The translations under genes were made by a program, and so were the position numbers. From NCBI GenBank assembly GCA_014381855.1, contig JACNKV010000135.1:1-37194 (forward strand): DNA of 37,194 nucleotides, given 5' to 3'. This document shows, piece by piece, positions 1-8,617 of the stretch. The notes under the pieces were generated by a model. That model was not told the DNA's origin and made no database searches. It saw only the letters and a program-made list of their open reading frames with translations. Within the stretch, counting starts at the first letter, position 1. Each line of letters begins with the position of its first letter. This DNA comes from Fidelibacterota bacterium. Its GTDB lineage: Bacteria; Fidelibacterota; Marinisomatia; Marinisomatales; JACNKV01.

Positions 1-21
1 TAACTTCTTATATACATCAAG

Positions 22-1458
22 ATGTTCCAATTTCTTCATAAGCAATATTCCTTAAAAAAAGATTATTTCATGACGGCTGCAAACGGCATAGCCGTTTTAT
101 TGGGTGTGTTTTTCCTCAACGGATATATTGCGAGACAATATGGGCTTGAGATTCTTGGTGAGTTTTTACTGGTTCGTAGAACTTCATTTGCTATTATGGG
201 CATTATATTAATCGGAATGAACGTTGGTCTGCCCAGTTTAATTGGACGATATAAAAATGAAAATATTGAATGGGGTGCCATCATTATTTATATCATGATC
301 ACATTACCCATCATTGGGGGAATTGCTTACGTCATCAATGAAGGGATTGTGTCGGGTTTTAATAATAAGCACTCCTTGGCATATGCTCTTTTTTTAAGCG
401 GTGTTTCCCTGCAATATTTGACCTATGGTCTGTACAGAGGACATCTGAAAATGGCAGGCGCAAATATTCTTCATATTGTTAGCACAGCACTTATCCCAAT
501 AGTTACATTTTTATTGGTAGGCGAATTGTCAATAAGCCTCTTGATAATTGGTATAAGTGTGATTTTATTCAACGTGGTCGCTTTGTACTCTCATCATGCA
601 TCAACAAGTAAAAAAAAAATAAAATGGAATTCCATACGATTAATCCTGCGATTTGGATTGGCAAGGCTTCTCAGCTTTATTTCGCAATTCATTTTGCTTA
701 CCGGAGCTCCAATACTTGTATCTTTTTATAATCCTTACACCGATTTAGCTTATTTTAACTCACTTATTAGTCTTGTCAGGCTTTTGTTGTTTGTCGTTGG
801 ACCATTGGGTGTAGTGCTTTTACCAAGAATTGCAAAGGCGATTAAAGAAAATACAGAGTCTCAAATAACAAAGGGGCTTGAATCTTTATTAAAGATAATT
901 ATACTTTATAGTGGATTGGCTGCCATATTTCTAAGTTCAATAGGAGGAGTCATTCTAGAGGTATGGTTAGGCTCTGTTTCTGCATCGGGACAGTGGATGG
1001 CTTCGGTTTTATTGTTGGCCATTCCATTTTATTTAATTGTGGAGATAATGAGGAGCCCGATTGATGGGTTCTCCTTGAAAGGTCATAATTCAATAATTTA
1101 CGGTGCTGCGGCATTAGGGTTGATAGTTTCTTTCTTTTTGTTGGTTTACAGTGGCGTCTCTGAATTGCATGCGGGTATTTATAGTTTTTTGATTGGGTAT
1201 ATTATTGCCGCAATAGGAAGTATCATGGTTATTCGTAAATTAACGGATATTGCTTTCCCCGGAATTAGCTATTATCTCTTAACAGTTATTTCGTTTGTCG
1301 GTCTATATGCCTTTAACTACTTAATTGATTTCATGCTTTTTCCTGTTGCTGTTCAAAGTGTATTAAAACTTGTAGTATTTCTAAGTATTAGTGGCATTAT
1401 AATGATAAGAAACAAAGATGATTTCCAGAGTGTATTTCAACTTTCAAATGAGATATGA
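22..1458 (+). CDS. Polysaccharide flippase, Wzx / MOP superfamily
   Basis: A 478-residue, almost entirely hydrophobic protein that looks like about 12-14 membrane helices with short basic loops, the usual build and length of O-antigen/capsule flippases of the MOP exporter superfamily. Such proteins move undecaprenyl-diphosphate-linked repeat units from the inner to the outer face of the cytoplasmic membrane. An in-frame stop at bases 1-3 and no other ATG before base 22 fix the start. The stop overlaps the next glycosyltransferase gene by 4 bases (ATGA), so the two are probably translationally coupled. The substrate cannot be told from sequence. The family call rests on topology and on the neighbouring glycosyltransferases and epimerase, not on a catalytic motif. 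Confidence 0.8.
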   Translation: MFQFLHKQYSLKKDYFMTAANGIAVLLGVFFLNGYIARQYGLEILGEFLLVRRTSFAIMGIILIGMNVGLPSLIGRYKNENIEWGAIIIYIMITLPIIGGIAYVINEGIVSGFNNKHSLAYALFLSGVSLQYLTYGLYRGHLKMAGANILHIVSTALIPIVTFLLVGELSISLLIIGISVILFNVVALYSHHASTSKKKIKWNSIRLILRFGLARLLSFISQFILLTGAPILVSFYNPYTDLAYFNSLISLVRLLLFVVGPLGVVLLPRIAKAIKENTESQITKGLESLLKIIILYSGLAAIFLSSIGGVILEVWLGSVSASGQWMASVLLLAIPFYLIVEIMRSPIDGFSLKGHNSIIYGAAALGLIVSFFLLVYSGVSELHAGIYSFLIGYIIAAIGSIMVIRKLTDIAFPGISYYLLTVISFVGLYAFNYLIDFMLFPVAVQSVLKLVVFLSISGIIMIRNKDDFQSVFQLSNEI

Positions 1459-2576
1459 TTAGTTCTGAAAAAAAAACAAAAATATTTATATTTACTTCAG
1501 TTCATCCATGGAATGACATCCGAATATTTCATAAGCAAGCAAAAAGTCTAGCCAAATATTTCTCTGTCGAGTTGCATGCCCCGGCAGAATTCAAGGAGAA
1601 ATATTTTTGTAATATTACTGTTTATGGTTTACCGCTGTGGAGGAGAAAGGCAGATAGATTTAAAACACTATGTATTTTATTATACAGGGTGTTGAAATCA
1701 AAAGCTGATATTTTTCATCTTCATGACCCGGAACTAATTATACATGGCATCATCTTAAAGGTGCTTCGTCGAAAAAAGGTACTATTTGATATGCACGAAA
1801 ACACCAGTCAATTAATAAACGAACGAAAGTGGATTCCATCTTTATTAAGAAGCCCACTTGGTTTGTTTCACAAAGTTATTGAGCATTTAGCCATTAAACT
1901 GTTTGACAGGATTATTCTTGCTGAGAAATCCTATAAAGTATTTATCCCTAATAATTCTACCACAATTTTAAACTACCCTTTAGCAACGCCACAAATCACA
2001 GTACACACTAAAAGCACAGATGTTGTGTATGTTGGCGGGGTATTGCCGGAACGTGGTGCGTGGGAGTTACTTAAAATTTCCCGTTTAGTTATTGAAAAGG
2101 TACCGGAATTTTCCATGAAAATCATAGGGCCGGTCTCTGATAAGTTTATGGAAGAGCTGACAGGGTATATTCGACAGAACCATCTGGACAAACATGTGTA
2201 TATTACCGGGCGAATGGAGTATTCTTCTGCCATGGAAGAAGTCAATAAATCAAAAATAGGAATAGCCCTGTTACATCCAATAAAAAATTATATAAATTCG
2301 ATTCCGACAAAATTGTTTGAATATATGCAATTTGGGTTACCATTTATTGCCTCTGATTTTGAGTACTGGAAGAATGTCTTTAATGGGAATAAAGTGGGAT
2401 ATTTTGTGCCATACAATAACACTAAACTTACCGCGAAAAAAATAGTAGATTTATTGACAAATGAAGACTTGATACTTAGCATGGGAAAACAGGGGAAAGA
2501 ATTGGTTAGTCTACAGTATGGTTGGATGGGAGAAGAGAAAAAATTAGTAACGCTCTATGAGCAGCTAACTCACTAG
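1455..2576 (+). CDS. Glycosyltransferase family 4 (GT-B fold)
   Basis: A 373-residue cytosolic or membrane-associated glycosyltransferase. The N-terminal half carries HLHDPELI (about residue 94) and FDMHENTSQ, typical of the acceptor domain of GT4 enzymes. The C-terminal half has VYVGGVLPERGAWELL, where the nucleotide-sugar domain starts, and KLFEYMQFGLPFIASD, the E-x7-E-like donor-binding motif of retaining GT4 transferases. It would add one sugar to the lipid-linked repeat unit exported by the upstream flippase. It overlaps the flippase by 4 bases and is followed after 12 bases by a second GT4 gene. The donor and acceptor sugars are unknown. Confidence 0.85.
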   Translation: MISSEKKTKIFIFTSVHPWNDIRIFHKQAKSLAKYFSVELHAPAEFKEKYFCNITVYGLPLWRRKADRFKTLCILLYRVLKSKADIFHLHDPELIIHGIILKVLRRKKVLFDMHENTSQLINERKWIPSLLRSPLGLFHKVIEHLAIKLFDRIILAEKSYKVFIPNNSTTILNYPLATPQITVHTKSTDVVYVGGVLPERGAWELLKISRLVIEKVPEFSMKIIGPVSDKFMEELTGYIRQNHLDKHVYITGRMEYSSAMEEVNKSKIGIALLHPIKNYINSIPTKLFEYMQFGLPFIASDFEYWKNVFNGNKVGYFVPYNNTKLTAKKIVDLLTNEDLILSMGKQGKELVSLQYGWMGEEKKLVTLYEQLTH

Positions 2577-2588
2577 AGTAATTTCATC

Positions 2589-3803
2589 ATGAAAATCTTA
2601 ATCATTTCGCAATATCATCCCCCGGAGATGGGAGCTGCAGCATCTAGATGGAGCGATTATGCAATTATTTTGTCCAGGCAAGGCCATTCGGTTACGGTAA
2701 TAGCTGAAATTCCAAACTACCCTTCGGGGATAGTTCCGCAACGGTATAAAAAAAAGTGGTTTGTCAAAGAACAAGACCCCACAAATACTTATTCTATTAT
2801 TAGAACCGCCGTGTGGGCAAATTCGAGAAAGACCAATATTCAACGAATCGGATTTTATTTGTCCTTTATGTTTTCATCGGCTTTAATTGGCTTGAAATTG
2901 AGGAGGTCAGATTTAATCATTGTTTCGTCTCCACCCCTGTTTGTCGGATTGTCTGGGGTCGTGATAAGTCGATTAAAAAAAACACCGATGATCTTTGATA
3001 TTCGTGATCTTTGGCCGGAATCTGCAAAAGTATTAGGAGAAATTACGTCAGGTATAATTTTGAACTTTGCTGAGAGGATGGAAAAAACAATCTATAAACA
3101 TTCTTCCGGATATTTATTAGCTGTCCCCGGATTTTCAAATTATTTAACGAAAGAGTATCCATTTACACTCTTCAAAGGATTCACTAATCTAATGAATGGG
3201 GTTAGTCAGTCTTTTTTTGAAAACGTCGTCAACATCGACATTCATGAAAATAAATTCTTTACGGTTCTTTATAGTGGGAATATCGGGCTAGCTCAAGAAC
3301 TAAAAGTGGTAATTCTATCCGCAATACTATTAAAGGACTATCCGATAAATTTTCAAATAATTGGGGACGGTGTTCAAAGAAAAACACTGGAAAAGATGAC
3401 AGCAGATCATTTGTTAAAAAATGTAAAATTTATAGATCCAATGCCACGAAAAGAGTTGATCACATACATAAAGTCAGCTTCGGTCTGTTTGGTTCCACTA
3501 AAAAAATCCCCATTATTTTTAAATGCCATACCCTCCAAATTACTTGAGTATATGGCATGTGGAAAACCTGTCATAGTTGGGATAAGGGGGGAGGTCGAAA
3601 ATTTGGTGAAAAAGTCAGATGCCGGCCTGTGTATTGAACCCGAAGAAGAGAGAGCATTGTCGGAAGCGATAATAACCTATTATCAAAATAAGAATCTCCG
3701 TGTATACCAAGGGGAAAATGGACAAAAGTATATTAAACAGCATTATGTAAAAGAAAACTTGATGGAAAATGCAATGATAGAAATTAAAAAAATACTGAAA
3801 TGA
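2589..3803 (+). CDS. Glycosyltransferase family 4, WbuB-like
   Basis: A 404-residue GT-B glycosyltransferase. The N-terminus KILIISQYHPPEMGAAASR, followed by NYPSG and DIRDLWPES, matches the WbuB/WcaI-type branch of GT4. The C-terminal donor site is PSKLLEYMACGKPVIVG, with the conserved Glu pair. WbuB-type enzymes commonly transfer an N-acetylated aminosugar such as L-FucNAc or a related residue in O-antigen synthesis; applying that specificity here is inference. It overlaps wecB by 4 bases (ATGA at 3800), so it is made together with the enzyme that produces UDP-ManNAc, which fits an N-acetylated aminosugar in the repeat unit. Confidence 0.85.
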   Translation: MKILIISQYHPPEMGAAASRWSDYAIILSRQGHSVTVIAEIPNYPSGIVPQRYKKKWFVKEQDPTNTYSIIRTAVWANSRKTNIQRIGFYLSFMFSSALIGLKLRRSDLIIVSSPPLFVGLSGVVISRLKKTPMIFDIRDLWPESAKVLGEITSGIILNFAERMEKTIYKHSSGYLLAVPGFSNYLTKEYPFTLFKGFTNLMNGVSQSFFENVVNIDIHENKFFTVLYSGNIGLAQELKVVILSAILLKDYPINFQIIGDGVQRKTLEKMTADHLLKNVKFIDPMPRKELITYIKSASVCLVPLKKSPLFLNAIPSKLLEYMACGKPVIVGIRGEVENLVKKSDAGLCIEPEEERALSEAIITYYQNKNLRVYQGENGQKYIKQHYVKENLMENAMIEIKKILK

Positions 3804-4864
3804 AAACCCTCACTATCATCGGTGCTCGCCCCCAATTCATCAAAGCCGGCATGGTTTCGCATGCATTACGACGGAACGGGATACAGGAACTCCTTTGCCA
3901 TACCGGTCAGCATTATGATGATAATATGTCGATGGTGTTTTTTGAGGAGATGGGCATTCCACAACCCGATTATAACTTGGGGGTTGGTTCCGGGAGTCAT
4001 GCTGAGCAGACGGCGGCAAGTCTACGTGGCATTGAAGATATCATTCTAAAAGAAAAGCCTGATCTGGTTTTAGTTTACGGAGATACAAACGCAACGATTG
4101 CCGGTGCGCTGGCAGCGTCTAAACTTCATATCCCTATTGCTCATGTTGAGGCGGGACTGCGTTCCTATAACCGCACAATGCCGGAAGAAATCAACCGCGT
4201 ATTAACGGATGTGATTTCTACTTATCTGTTTTGCCCGACATCGGTTGCAGTGGAAAACCTAAAAAAAGAAGGAATAACAAAGGGCGTTTATCTCACGGGT
4301 GATGTGATGGTTGATTCCCTAATGCATTTTACAAAGGTCGCTGAAAATAAATCGACGATTTTAGAGCATTTGAAACTTGAACCAAAATCTTATGGTCTAA
4401 TGACCATCCATCGCCCGGCGAATGCAGATAACCGTGGGAAATTATTGGGCTTATTAAACTCACTTGAAAAATCGCCTATCCCGTTGATTTTCCCCATCCA
4501 TCCGCGCACGCTGAAATTGTTATCTGAATTTGATCTTGAAGCACATCCTGCAATTCGTCCGATTGACCCTGTCGGATATCTGGATATGATGTGGCTTGAA
4601 AAAAATGCCAAAGTGATTTTAACAGACTCCGGGGGAATCCAAAAAGAAGCCTATTTGCATCAAGTCCCGTGTTTAACGGTTCGCCCCGAAACAGAATGGG
4701 TAGAAACGGTTGAAGACGGATGGAATACTTTGGTTAACGATAGAATTGAAGAGCTGCCGGAGTTGATTCAGTCTCCACCAATATCGATTAGAAATAAATC
4801 ACACTACGGAGATGGTCAAGCGGCGGAAATAATTACAGGGATTTTGAAAGAAACCTTTTCCTAA
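3800..4864 (+). CDS. wecB: UDP-N-acetylglucosamine 2-epimerase (non-hydrolysing)
   Basis: 354 residues, the normal length for the family. The enzyme interconverts UDP-GlcNAc and UDP-ManNAc in the cytosol, supplying ManNAc-type precursors for surface polysaccharide. Family motifs visible in order are TIIGARPQFIKA at the N-terminus, CHTGQHYDDNMS, YGDTNATIAGALAA, HVEAGLRSYNRTMPEEINR (the two active-site Glu regions), TIHRPANADN (catalytic His region), FPIHPRT and LTDSGGIQKEA with VRPETEW (UDP binding). It is the last gene of the + strand polysaccharide group and overlaps the preceding glycosyltransferase by 4 bases. No UDP-ManNAc dehydrogenase follows, so the product is either used directly or processed by enzymes encoded elsewhere. 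Confidence 0.95.
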   Translation: MKTLTIIGARPQFIKAGMVSHALRRNGIQELLCHTGQHYDDNMSMVFFEEMGIPQPDYNLGVGSGSHAEQTAASLRGIEDIILKEKPDLVLVYGDTNATIAGALAASKLHIPIAHVEAGLRSYNRTMPEEINRVLTDVISTYLFCPTSVAVENLKKEGITKGVYLTGDVMVDSLMHFTKVAENKSTILEHLKLEPKSYGLMTIHRPANADNRGKLLGLLNSLEKSPIPLIFPIHPRTLKLLSEFDLEAHPAIRPIDPVGYLDMMWLEKNAKVILTDSGGIQKEAYLHQVPCLTVRPETEWVETVEDGWNTLVNDRIEELPELIQSPPISIRNKSHYGDGQAAEIITGILKETFS

Positions 4865-4925
4865 ACCCGAGCCTTTGCTGTGATAAATGGGGCTGATTTT
4901 CAAACCCTTTTTCGATATTCTAAAT

Positions 4926-4983
4926 GCAGGACGAAGCGTCCTGCAAAGGTCATTTATTTTACAGGACAACGTGTCCTGTAAAA
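4926..4983. repeat. Tandem pair of related hairpins between convergent genes
   Basis: Hairpin A (4926-4944) is GCAGGACG-AAG-CGTCCTGC. Hairpin B (4957-4983) has the core ACAGGACA-ACG-TGTCCTGT, extended by TTTT/AAAA to a 12-base-pair stem. The cores start 35 bases apart, and two stem positions differ by compensating changes (G-C to A-T at the base and next to the loop). They lie in the 163-base gap between the convergent ends of wecB and the Wzi-like gene. They may end transcription in one or both directions, but neither is followed by a T run on either strand, so they look more like a duplicated REP-type palindrome. Confidence 0.7.
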
Positions 4984-5027
4984 GTTTGGGCTAAGATTCT
5001 AAAAGAAATATTCCCCTCAACCTTAAT

Positions 5028-6641
5028 TTACCAATTAAACACGAATCCGATTTGACCGTAAATTTGGTTTGGCTCGTCTAAATAAGATAAATTTATAAAC
5101 CCTTCAAGCATATAAGATATCCGGTAATTTCCCTGTAACTCTATTTGATTAGATGTTGTGATTTCACCGAGCAGAAACGGGGTATTATCATCTAAAGATT
5201 GGTCTCGATTATTGTAGTTGTCTGTTGGATTGCTGCCGAGGTTGCTTCCCTTTGCCAAATGACGATAAGAGAGAGTCCACAATGATTGAGGAGACAGCCA
5301 CCAGTTAGATTCGACATAGAGTAATTGTGAATTTGGACCGTGGGGGAATCCCAATCCTATGTCAGCAGAAGTAAACGTGATGAGAGAATCGTTATGTGTG
5401 TAGACCCAAGGTCTGGCCGCAGTAAACTCTACGCGTAAATCCGGGAGATGACCGGAAAGAGACGGTACCCAATAAAAACCGGACTGGAAAACAAATTTGT
5501 TTCCCCACCATTGACTGAATAAATCCAACCACGATAATTCATCCCAAAGGAATGTGCCGTAAATTTCAATCCCCGGGCGGATTCCCCACTTAGCTTCAAA
5601 CGCCATGAGGATATTGTCGCGATCTCCAAGATTATGTTCTTCTGACCAAAATAAGTTAACGGGGAGCAAATATCCGGGTTCGAGAGTTCGACGAGCATAG
5701 ATTACTATCTCAGAAAATGCCAATGTAATATTATCTCCGGGAGAAAAATCAAATCGATGCCCGGCTATACGTTTTTCAGGGATGACCGAATCTCGCCGAG
5801 TCGGAGAAAACGGCATGAGAGCACCGTGGAAACTTGTCATCTCAACCCGTTTGTATTTTTTAGAAAACCCGATAAACGTAAATGGAAGGACTTGATTTGA
5901 AAATATTGGAGAGTTTTTCGGAGAAAGCCCCCAATAGACGGGTTTTTTACTAAACTCAATGTTAAGAACAGGGTTTTCGTAAACAATTGATGCCTGCGAT
6001 ATGTCCCAAATTGTCAAATCCACCTCATCAAAACTCATTTTATGACCTTGTTTATATTCATTCGGCATGCCCGAAAAGCCTGGCGCATTTTCAAGCCGGT
6101 AAAGTGTGTAGTCGCTATAAAATGAGAGATGATTGTTAAATTCACCATGGATACTCAACCGATCAGAATAATACCCCCGCGATACATCATTCTCTCTTTG
6201 CCATCGGATGGTCTCTTCCCAATCAATCCAAGTGGTCAACTGATTATCTTTGTAGGCTGCGAAGTGCGGAGCTGCTCCATTGATGGATAATAATTGTTTC
6301 GATAATTTACGGCGATGCCCTGATTGCCACACCCCGGACAGACCTTTTGGCATGGTGTCTACCTCAAATTCTTGGGAATATATTTTAAGCGTTTCCTTAT
6401 CAAAATCGGAAAGCGCATCATTTTTAGAGAGCAATCCTAACGTATGCCTAATCTCTGAATGGGTGTACGGCTGAATTCCGTTGGATGGTTGTCGTACGTG
6501 AGACAATGCAATTTGCTGTCGGATAAATGTATACACAGGATGGCGGAAATCCACCGGCGTAGATTGAGAAAAACCGAATGTAAGGATTCCTGCTAAAACC
6601 GCCGGAAAAACGCAGGAGCGAATAATGGATATTAATTTCAT
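5028..6641 (-). CDS. Wzi-like capsule-assembly outer-membrane beta-barrel protein
   Basis: 537 residues. The N-terminus MKLISIIRSCVFPAVLAG with a hydrophobic stretch ending near FGFSQS is a clear signal peptide (about 26 residues). Next comes a soluble helical segment with FRHPVYTFIRQQIALS, and then a long series of alternating aromatic/polar strands typical of a beta-barrel. VEFTAARPWVYTHND resembles the motif of capsule-assembly Wzi-family proteins, and the chain ends in the aromatic strand GQIGFVFNW expected of an outer-membrane barrel. Wzi proteins help attach or organise surface polysaccharide. A good ribosome binding site (AAGG, six bases before the ATG) supports the start. It sits downstream of, and on the same strand as, the initiating sugar transferase. 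Confidence 0.7.
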   Translation of the reverse strand: MKLISIIRSCVFPAVLAGILTFGFSQSTPVDFRHPVYTFIRQQIALSHVRQPSNGIQPYTHSEIRHTLGLLSKNDALSDFDKETLKIYSQEFEVDTMPKGLSGVWQSGHRRKLSKQLLSINGAAPHFAAYKDNQLTTWIDWEETIRWQRENDVSRGYYSDRLSIHGEFNNHLSFYSDYTLYRLENAPGFSGMPNEYKQGHKMSFDEVDLTIWDISQASIVYENPVLNIEFSKKPVYWGLSPKNSPIFSNQVLPFTFIGFSKKYKRVEMTSFHGALMPFSPTRRDSVIPEKRIAGHRFDFSPGDNITLAFSEIVIYARRTLEPGYLLPVNLFWSEEHNLGDRDNILMAFEAKWGIRPGIEIYGTFLWDELSWLDLFSQWWGNKFVFQSGFYWVPSLSGHLPDLRVEFTAARPWVYTHNDSLITFTSADIGLGFPHGPNSQLLYVESNWWLSPQSLWTLSYRHLAKGSNLGSNPTDNYNNRDQSLDDNTPFLLGEITTSNQIELQGNYRISYMLEGFINLSYLDEPNQIYGQIGFVFNW

Positions 6642-6707
6642 ATCTTACCTTAGAGTGTTCATGGCATAATTCTTAATTGTAAATTAAACATTCTAAATTA
6701 TTGTATC

Positions 6708-8111
6708 TTATCTTCCTTTACCCGAGAACATTACCCATATAGTTGATAAAATAATTTTCATATCAATATTAAAGCTCAGGTTTTCCAAATAATAAAAATC
6801 GTATCGTAGCTTTTCACGGACATCATCCAATACTCTGTCTGCAGGCTGTTTAATTTGTGCCCATCCTGTAATCCCGGGGCGGACATTAAACCTCCGTGTG
6901 TACAACGGAATTTCCTTTTTGAGTTTTTCAACGAAATAAGGGCGTTCCGGGCGCGGACCGATTAGACTCATTTCACCTTTTATTACATTGATAAATTGTG
7001 GGAGTTCGTCAATCCTAAACCGGCGTAACCATTTTCCGACCGCAGTAACACGCGGATCGTCTTCTTCAGACCAAACAGGCCCTGAATGCTTTTCAGCATC
7101 CTCTCTCATAGACCGAAATTTATAACATGCGAAAAGGGTGCCATTTTTTCCGACACGTTCTTGTGAATAAATCATTGGTCCTTTGGAATCGAACTTTATG
7201 ATTATGCCCGTTATTAGGTAAACCGGTAACGACACAATTAGTGAAGGGATTGTAATAAGTAAGTCTACCAAACGTTTTCCATAACGATTGTAGCTTGTGT
7301 TGAGTTGAGATTGAATCTTCAGTAAAGGCAAACCATGAAGCTGTTTAGTGTGAATCAAGCCTGAAATGACATCTTGTAAGGCAGGAACAACACTGGCAGA
7401 AACCGGCAAACCGGTAAGTTTATTTAATAAGAGTAAAAGTCGATCATGTTCAATGTTTTCTAAGGCAAAAATGACTTCAGTAATTTGATGATTTACAATA
7501 ATATCATGGAGTGTGGACTCTTTTCCGAGAATGGGGAAAACAAGATTCTCGGTACATTCGCTGTCATCGGACATATGTACGAATCCAAGGATTTTATAAC
7601 CTTGCTGCTGATGCTCAGAGAGAATTTGTGCAGCAAGTATCCCGCGTGGATTTACGCCCAAAATAAGCGTGTTTTCCTGCCCGACACCTTTGAGAAGTAA
7701 ATATTTTTGGAAGCTACGGACAATAAAATGAGCAATTGTTATTCCAAAATAAAATTGAAACCAATATCCAAAAATACTTTCAGCAGGAATCCATGGTAAA
7801 GGGTTGATGATCGCATTGATAATAATAAACAGAAAGACAACTGCCAATGTTGTTTGGGCAATCCGTTTAATTTCATGGATACGGGAGACGGTAAATTCTC
7901 CTTGAAAATGCAATCGAAACAGAAAGAGAAAGCTCCAGAATAATTGGAGAATAAAAAATCCCCAAATCGGATGAAACCCCAAATATACAATATGAGATTC
8001 TAACGAAGATCGGAATGCGAAAAATCCGATGAGAGAATCAATCAATAGAAAAGTCCAAGAGAACATCCATTTAGGAAATCGAACGTGAAAATGTGAAATG
8101 AGACCCTTCAT
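6708..8111 (-). CDS. Polyprenyl glycosylphosphotransferase (WbaP/WcaJ type)
   Basis: 467 residues, the usual size of the large initiating enzymes that place the first sugar-1-phosphate on undecaprenyl phosphate. The N-terminus has several membrane helices (residues about 15-140). A central nucleotide-binding-like domain follows ([17 protein letters not shown] near residue 147). The C-terminal catalytic domain has KRLVDLLI (membrane re-entrant segment), [63 protein letters not shown] and [18 protein letters not shown]. These are all hallmarks of the family, including the catalytic Asp-Glu pair in RIDELPQ. It would start the repeat unit completed by the two GT4 enzymes and flipped by the Wzx-like protein. 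A 66-base gap separates it from the Wzi-like gene, likely in one transcript. Confidence 0.92.
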   Translation of the reverse strand: MKGLISHFHVRFPKWMFSWTFLLIDSLIGFFAFRSSLESHIVYLGFHPIWGFFILQLFWSFLFLFRLHFQGEFTVSRIHEIKRIAQTTLAVVFLFIIINAIINPLPWIPAESIFGYWFQFYFGITIAHFIVRSFQKYLLLKGVGQENTLILGVNPRGILAAQILSEHQQQGYKILGFVHMSDDSECTENLVFPILGKESTLHDIIVNHQITEVIFALENIEHDRLLLLLNKLTGLPVSASVVPALQDVISGLIHTKQLHGLPLLKIQSQLNTSYNRYGKRLVDLLITIPSLIVSLPVYLITGIIIKFDSKGPMIYSQERVGKNGTLFACYKFRSMREDAEKHSGPVWSEEDDPRVTAVGKWLRRFRIDELPQFINVIKGEMSLIGPRPERPYFVEKLKKEIPLYTRRFNVRPGITGWAQIKQPADRVLDDVREKLRYDFYYLENLSFNIDMKIILSTIWVMFSGKGR

Positions 8112-8354
8112 GATTTAACCAAACACCTCAAGAACGGGGTTAGGTTTCTGTGAATAAAATCCGGTTGAGTATAGATAAAATCGTAGAAAGATAAAAGACG
8201 ATGGTTGTTGCTATTCAGTCCACTCATTGGCGAGTATCCTTGCGTTTATTATTGGTTGATGAAAAACTGATAGCAGTATGAATCGAGATGGATGTCCTTT
8301 TATTCCTATGGAAATTAGGATGAAATTTCTGTAGTTGTCAATCTTTATGGATTA

Positions 8355-8397
8355 GGATTAAGATTAGCCTGCCTACCGCAGGCAGGGATTAAGATTA
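8355..8397. repeat. Palindrome flanked by a 12-base direct repeat
   Basis: The 12-mer GGATTAAGATTA occurs at 8355-8366 and again, identical, at 8386-8397. The 19 bases between them, GCCTGCCTACCGCAGGCAG, with the first G of the right copy form a 7-base-pair inverted repeat (CCTGCCT at 8368-8374, AGGCAGG at 8380-8386). A palindrome between identical short flanks is what remains when a small element inserts and duplicates its target, but replication slippage or repair could give the same picture. Confidence 0.75.
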
Positions 8398-8405
8398 TGA
8401 GAAAA

Positions 8406-8440
8406 GGTGCATGAAAAAGCACCCTAACAAACCTTAGGTG
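8406..8440. promoter_or_regulatory. Two mutually exclusive small hairpins upstream of serS
   Basis: GGTGC (8406-8410) can pair with GCACC (8419-8423). The same CACC bases can instead pair with the following arm, with CTAA (8424-8427) facing TTAG (8434-8437) and CAC facing GTG (8438-8440). The two folds cannot coexist, a geometry shared with attenuators and switches. There is no adjacent U-tract, and the distance to the serS start is about 180 bases, so a regulatory role is speculative. Confidence 0.25.
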
Positions 8441-8483
8441 TACGGACACTTGAACACATGACCCCGCAAAAAACGGTGGGTCC

Positions 8484-8526
8484 GTCTGCCCCGGGCAGGC
8501 CCGCCTGCATTCTTTGTCGGGCAGAC
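8484..8526. repeat. Nested GC-rich palindrome upstream of serS
   Basis: An outer 8-base-pair stem pairs GTCTGCCC (8484-8491) with GGGCAGAC (8519-8526). Inside it, GCAGG (8495-8499) pairs with CCTGC (8504-8508). It is much richer in G+C than its surroundings and uses the same CCTGC/GCAGG half-sites as the palindrome at 8368-8386, which suggests one dispersed palindromic repeat family. It is not followed by a T run, so it is not a typical intrinsic terminator. Confidence 0.65.
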
Positions 8527-8617
8527 AGGCACTTTATCACTTTTAATAAACACCAATCTTTTGCGTTGATGAATAATCGTGGCTAATTTCCGCCTTATTA
8601 ATCAATCGAGGAACGAC

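Larger units (their letters stand above)
8112..8617. other. 506-base non-coding region rich in palindromes
   Basis: No convincing open reading frame, tRNA or known riboswitch was recognised. The part next to the - strand transferase gene (8112-8340) should hold that gene's promoter. From 8355 on, four structured elements follow: a palindrome inside a 12-base direct repeat (8355-8397), a pair of competing small hairpins (8406-8440), a G/C-rich stem at 8461-8481 and a nested palindrome (8484-8526). The promoter of serS must also be here, but no clear consensus could be assigned. Confidence 0.7.

Noticed and set aside
8340..8617. T-box riboswitch ahead of serS
   Set aside because: No T-box consensus sequence, no specifier loop with a Ser codon in a suitable stem, and no terminator/antiterminator pair; T-boxes are also not expected in this kind of organism.
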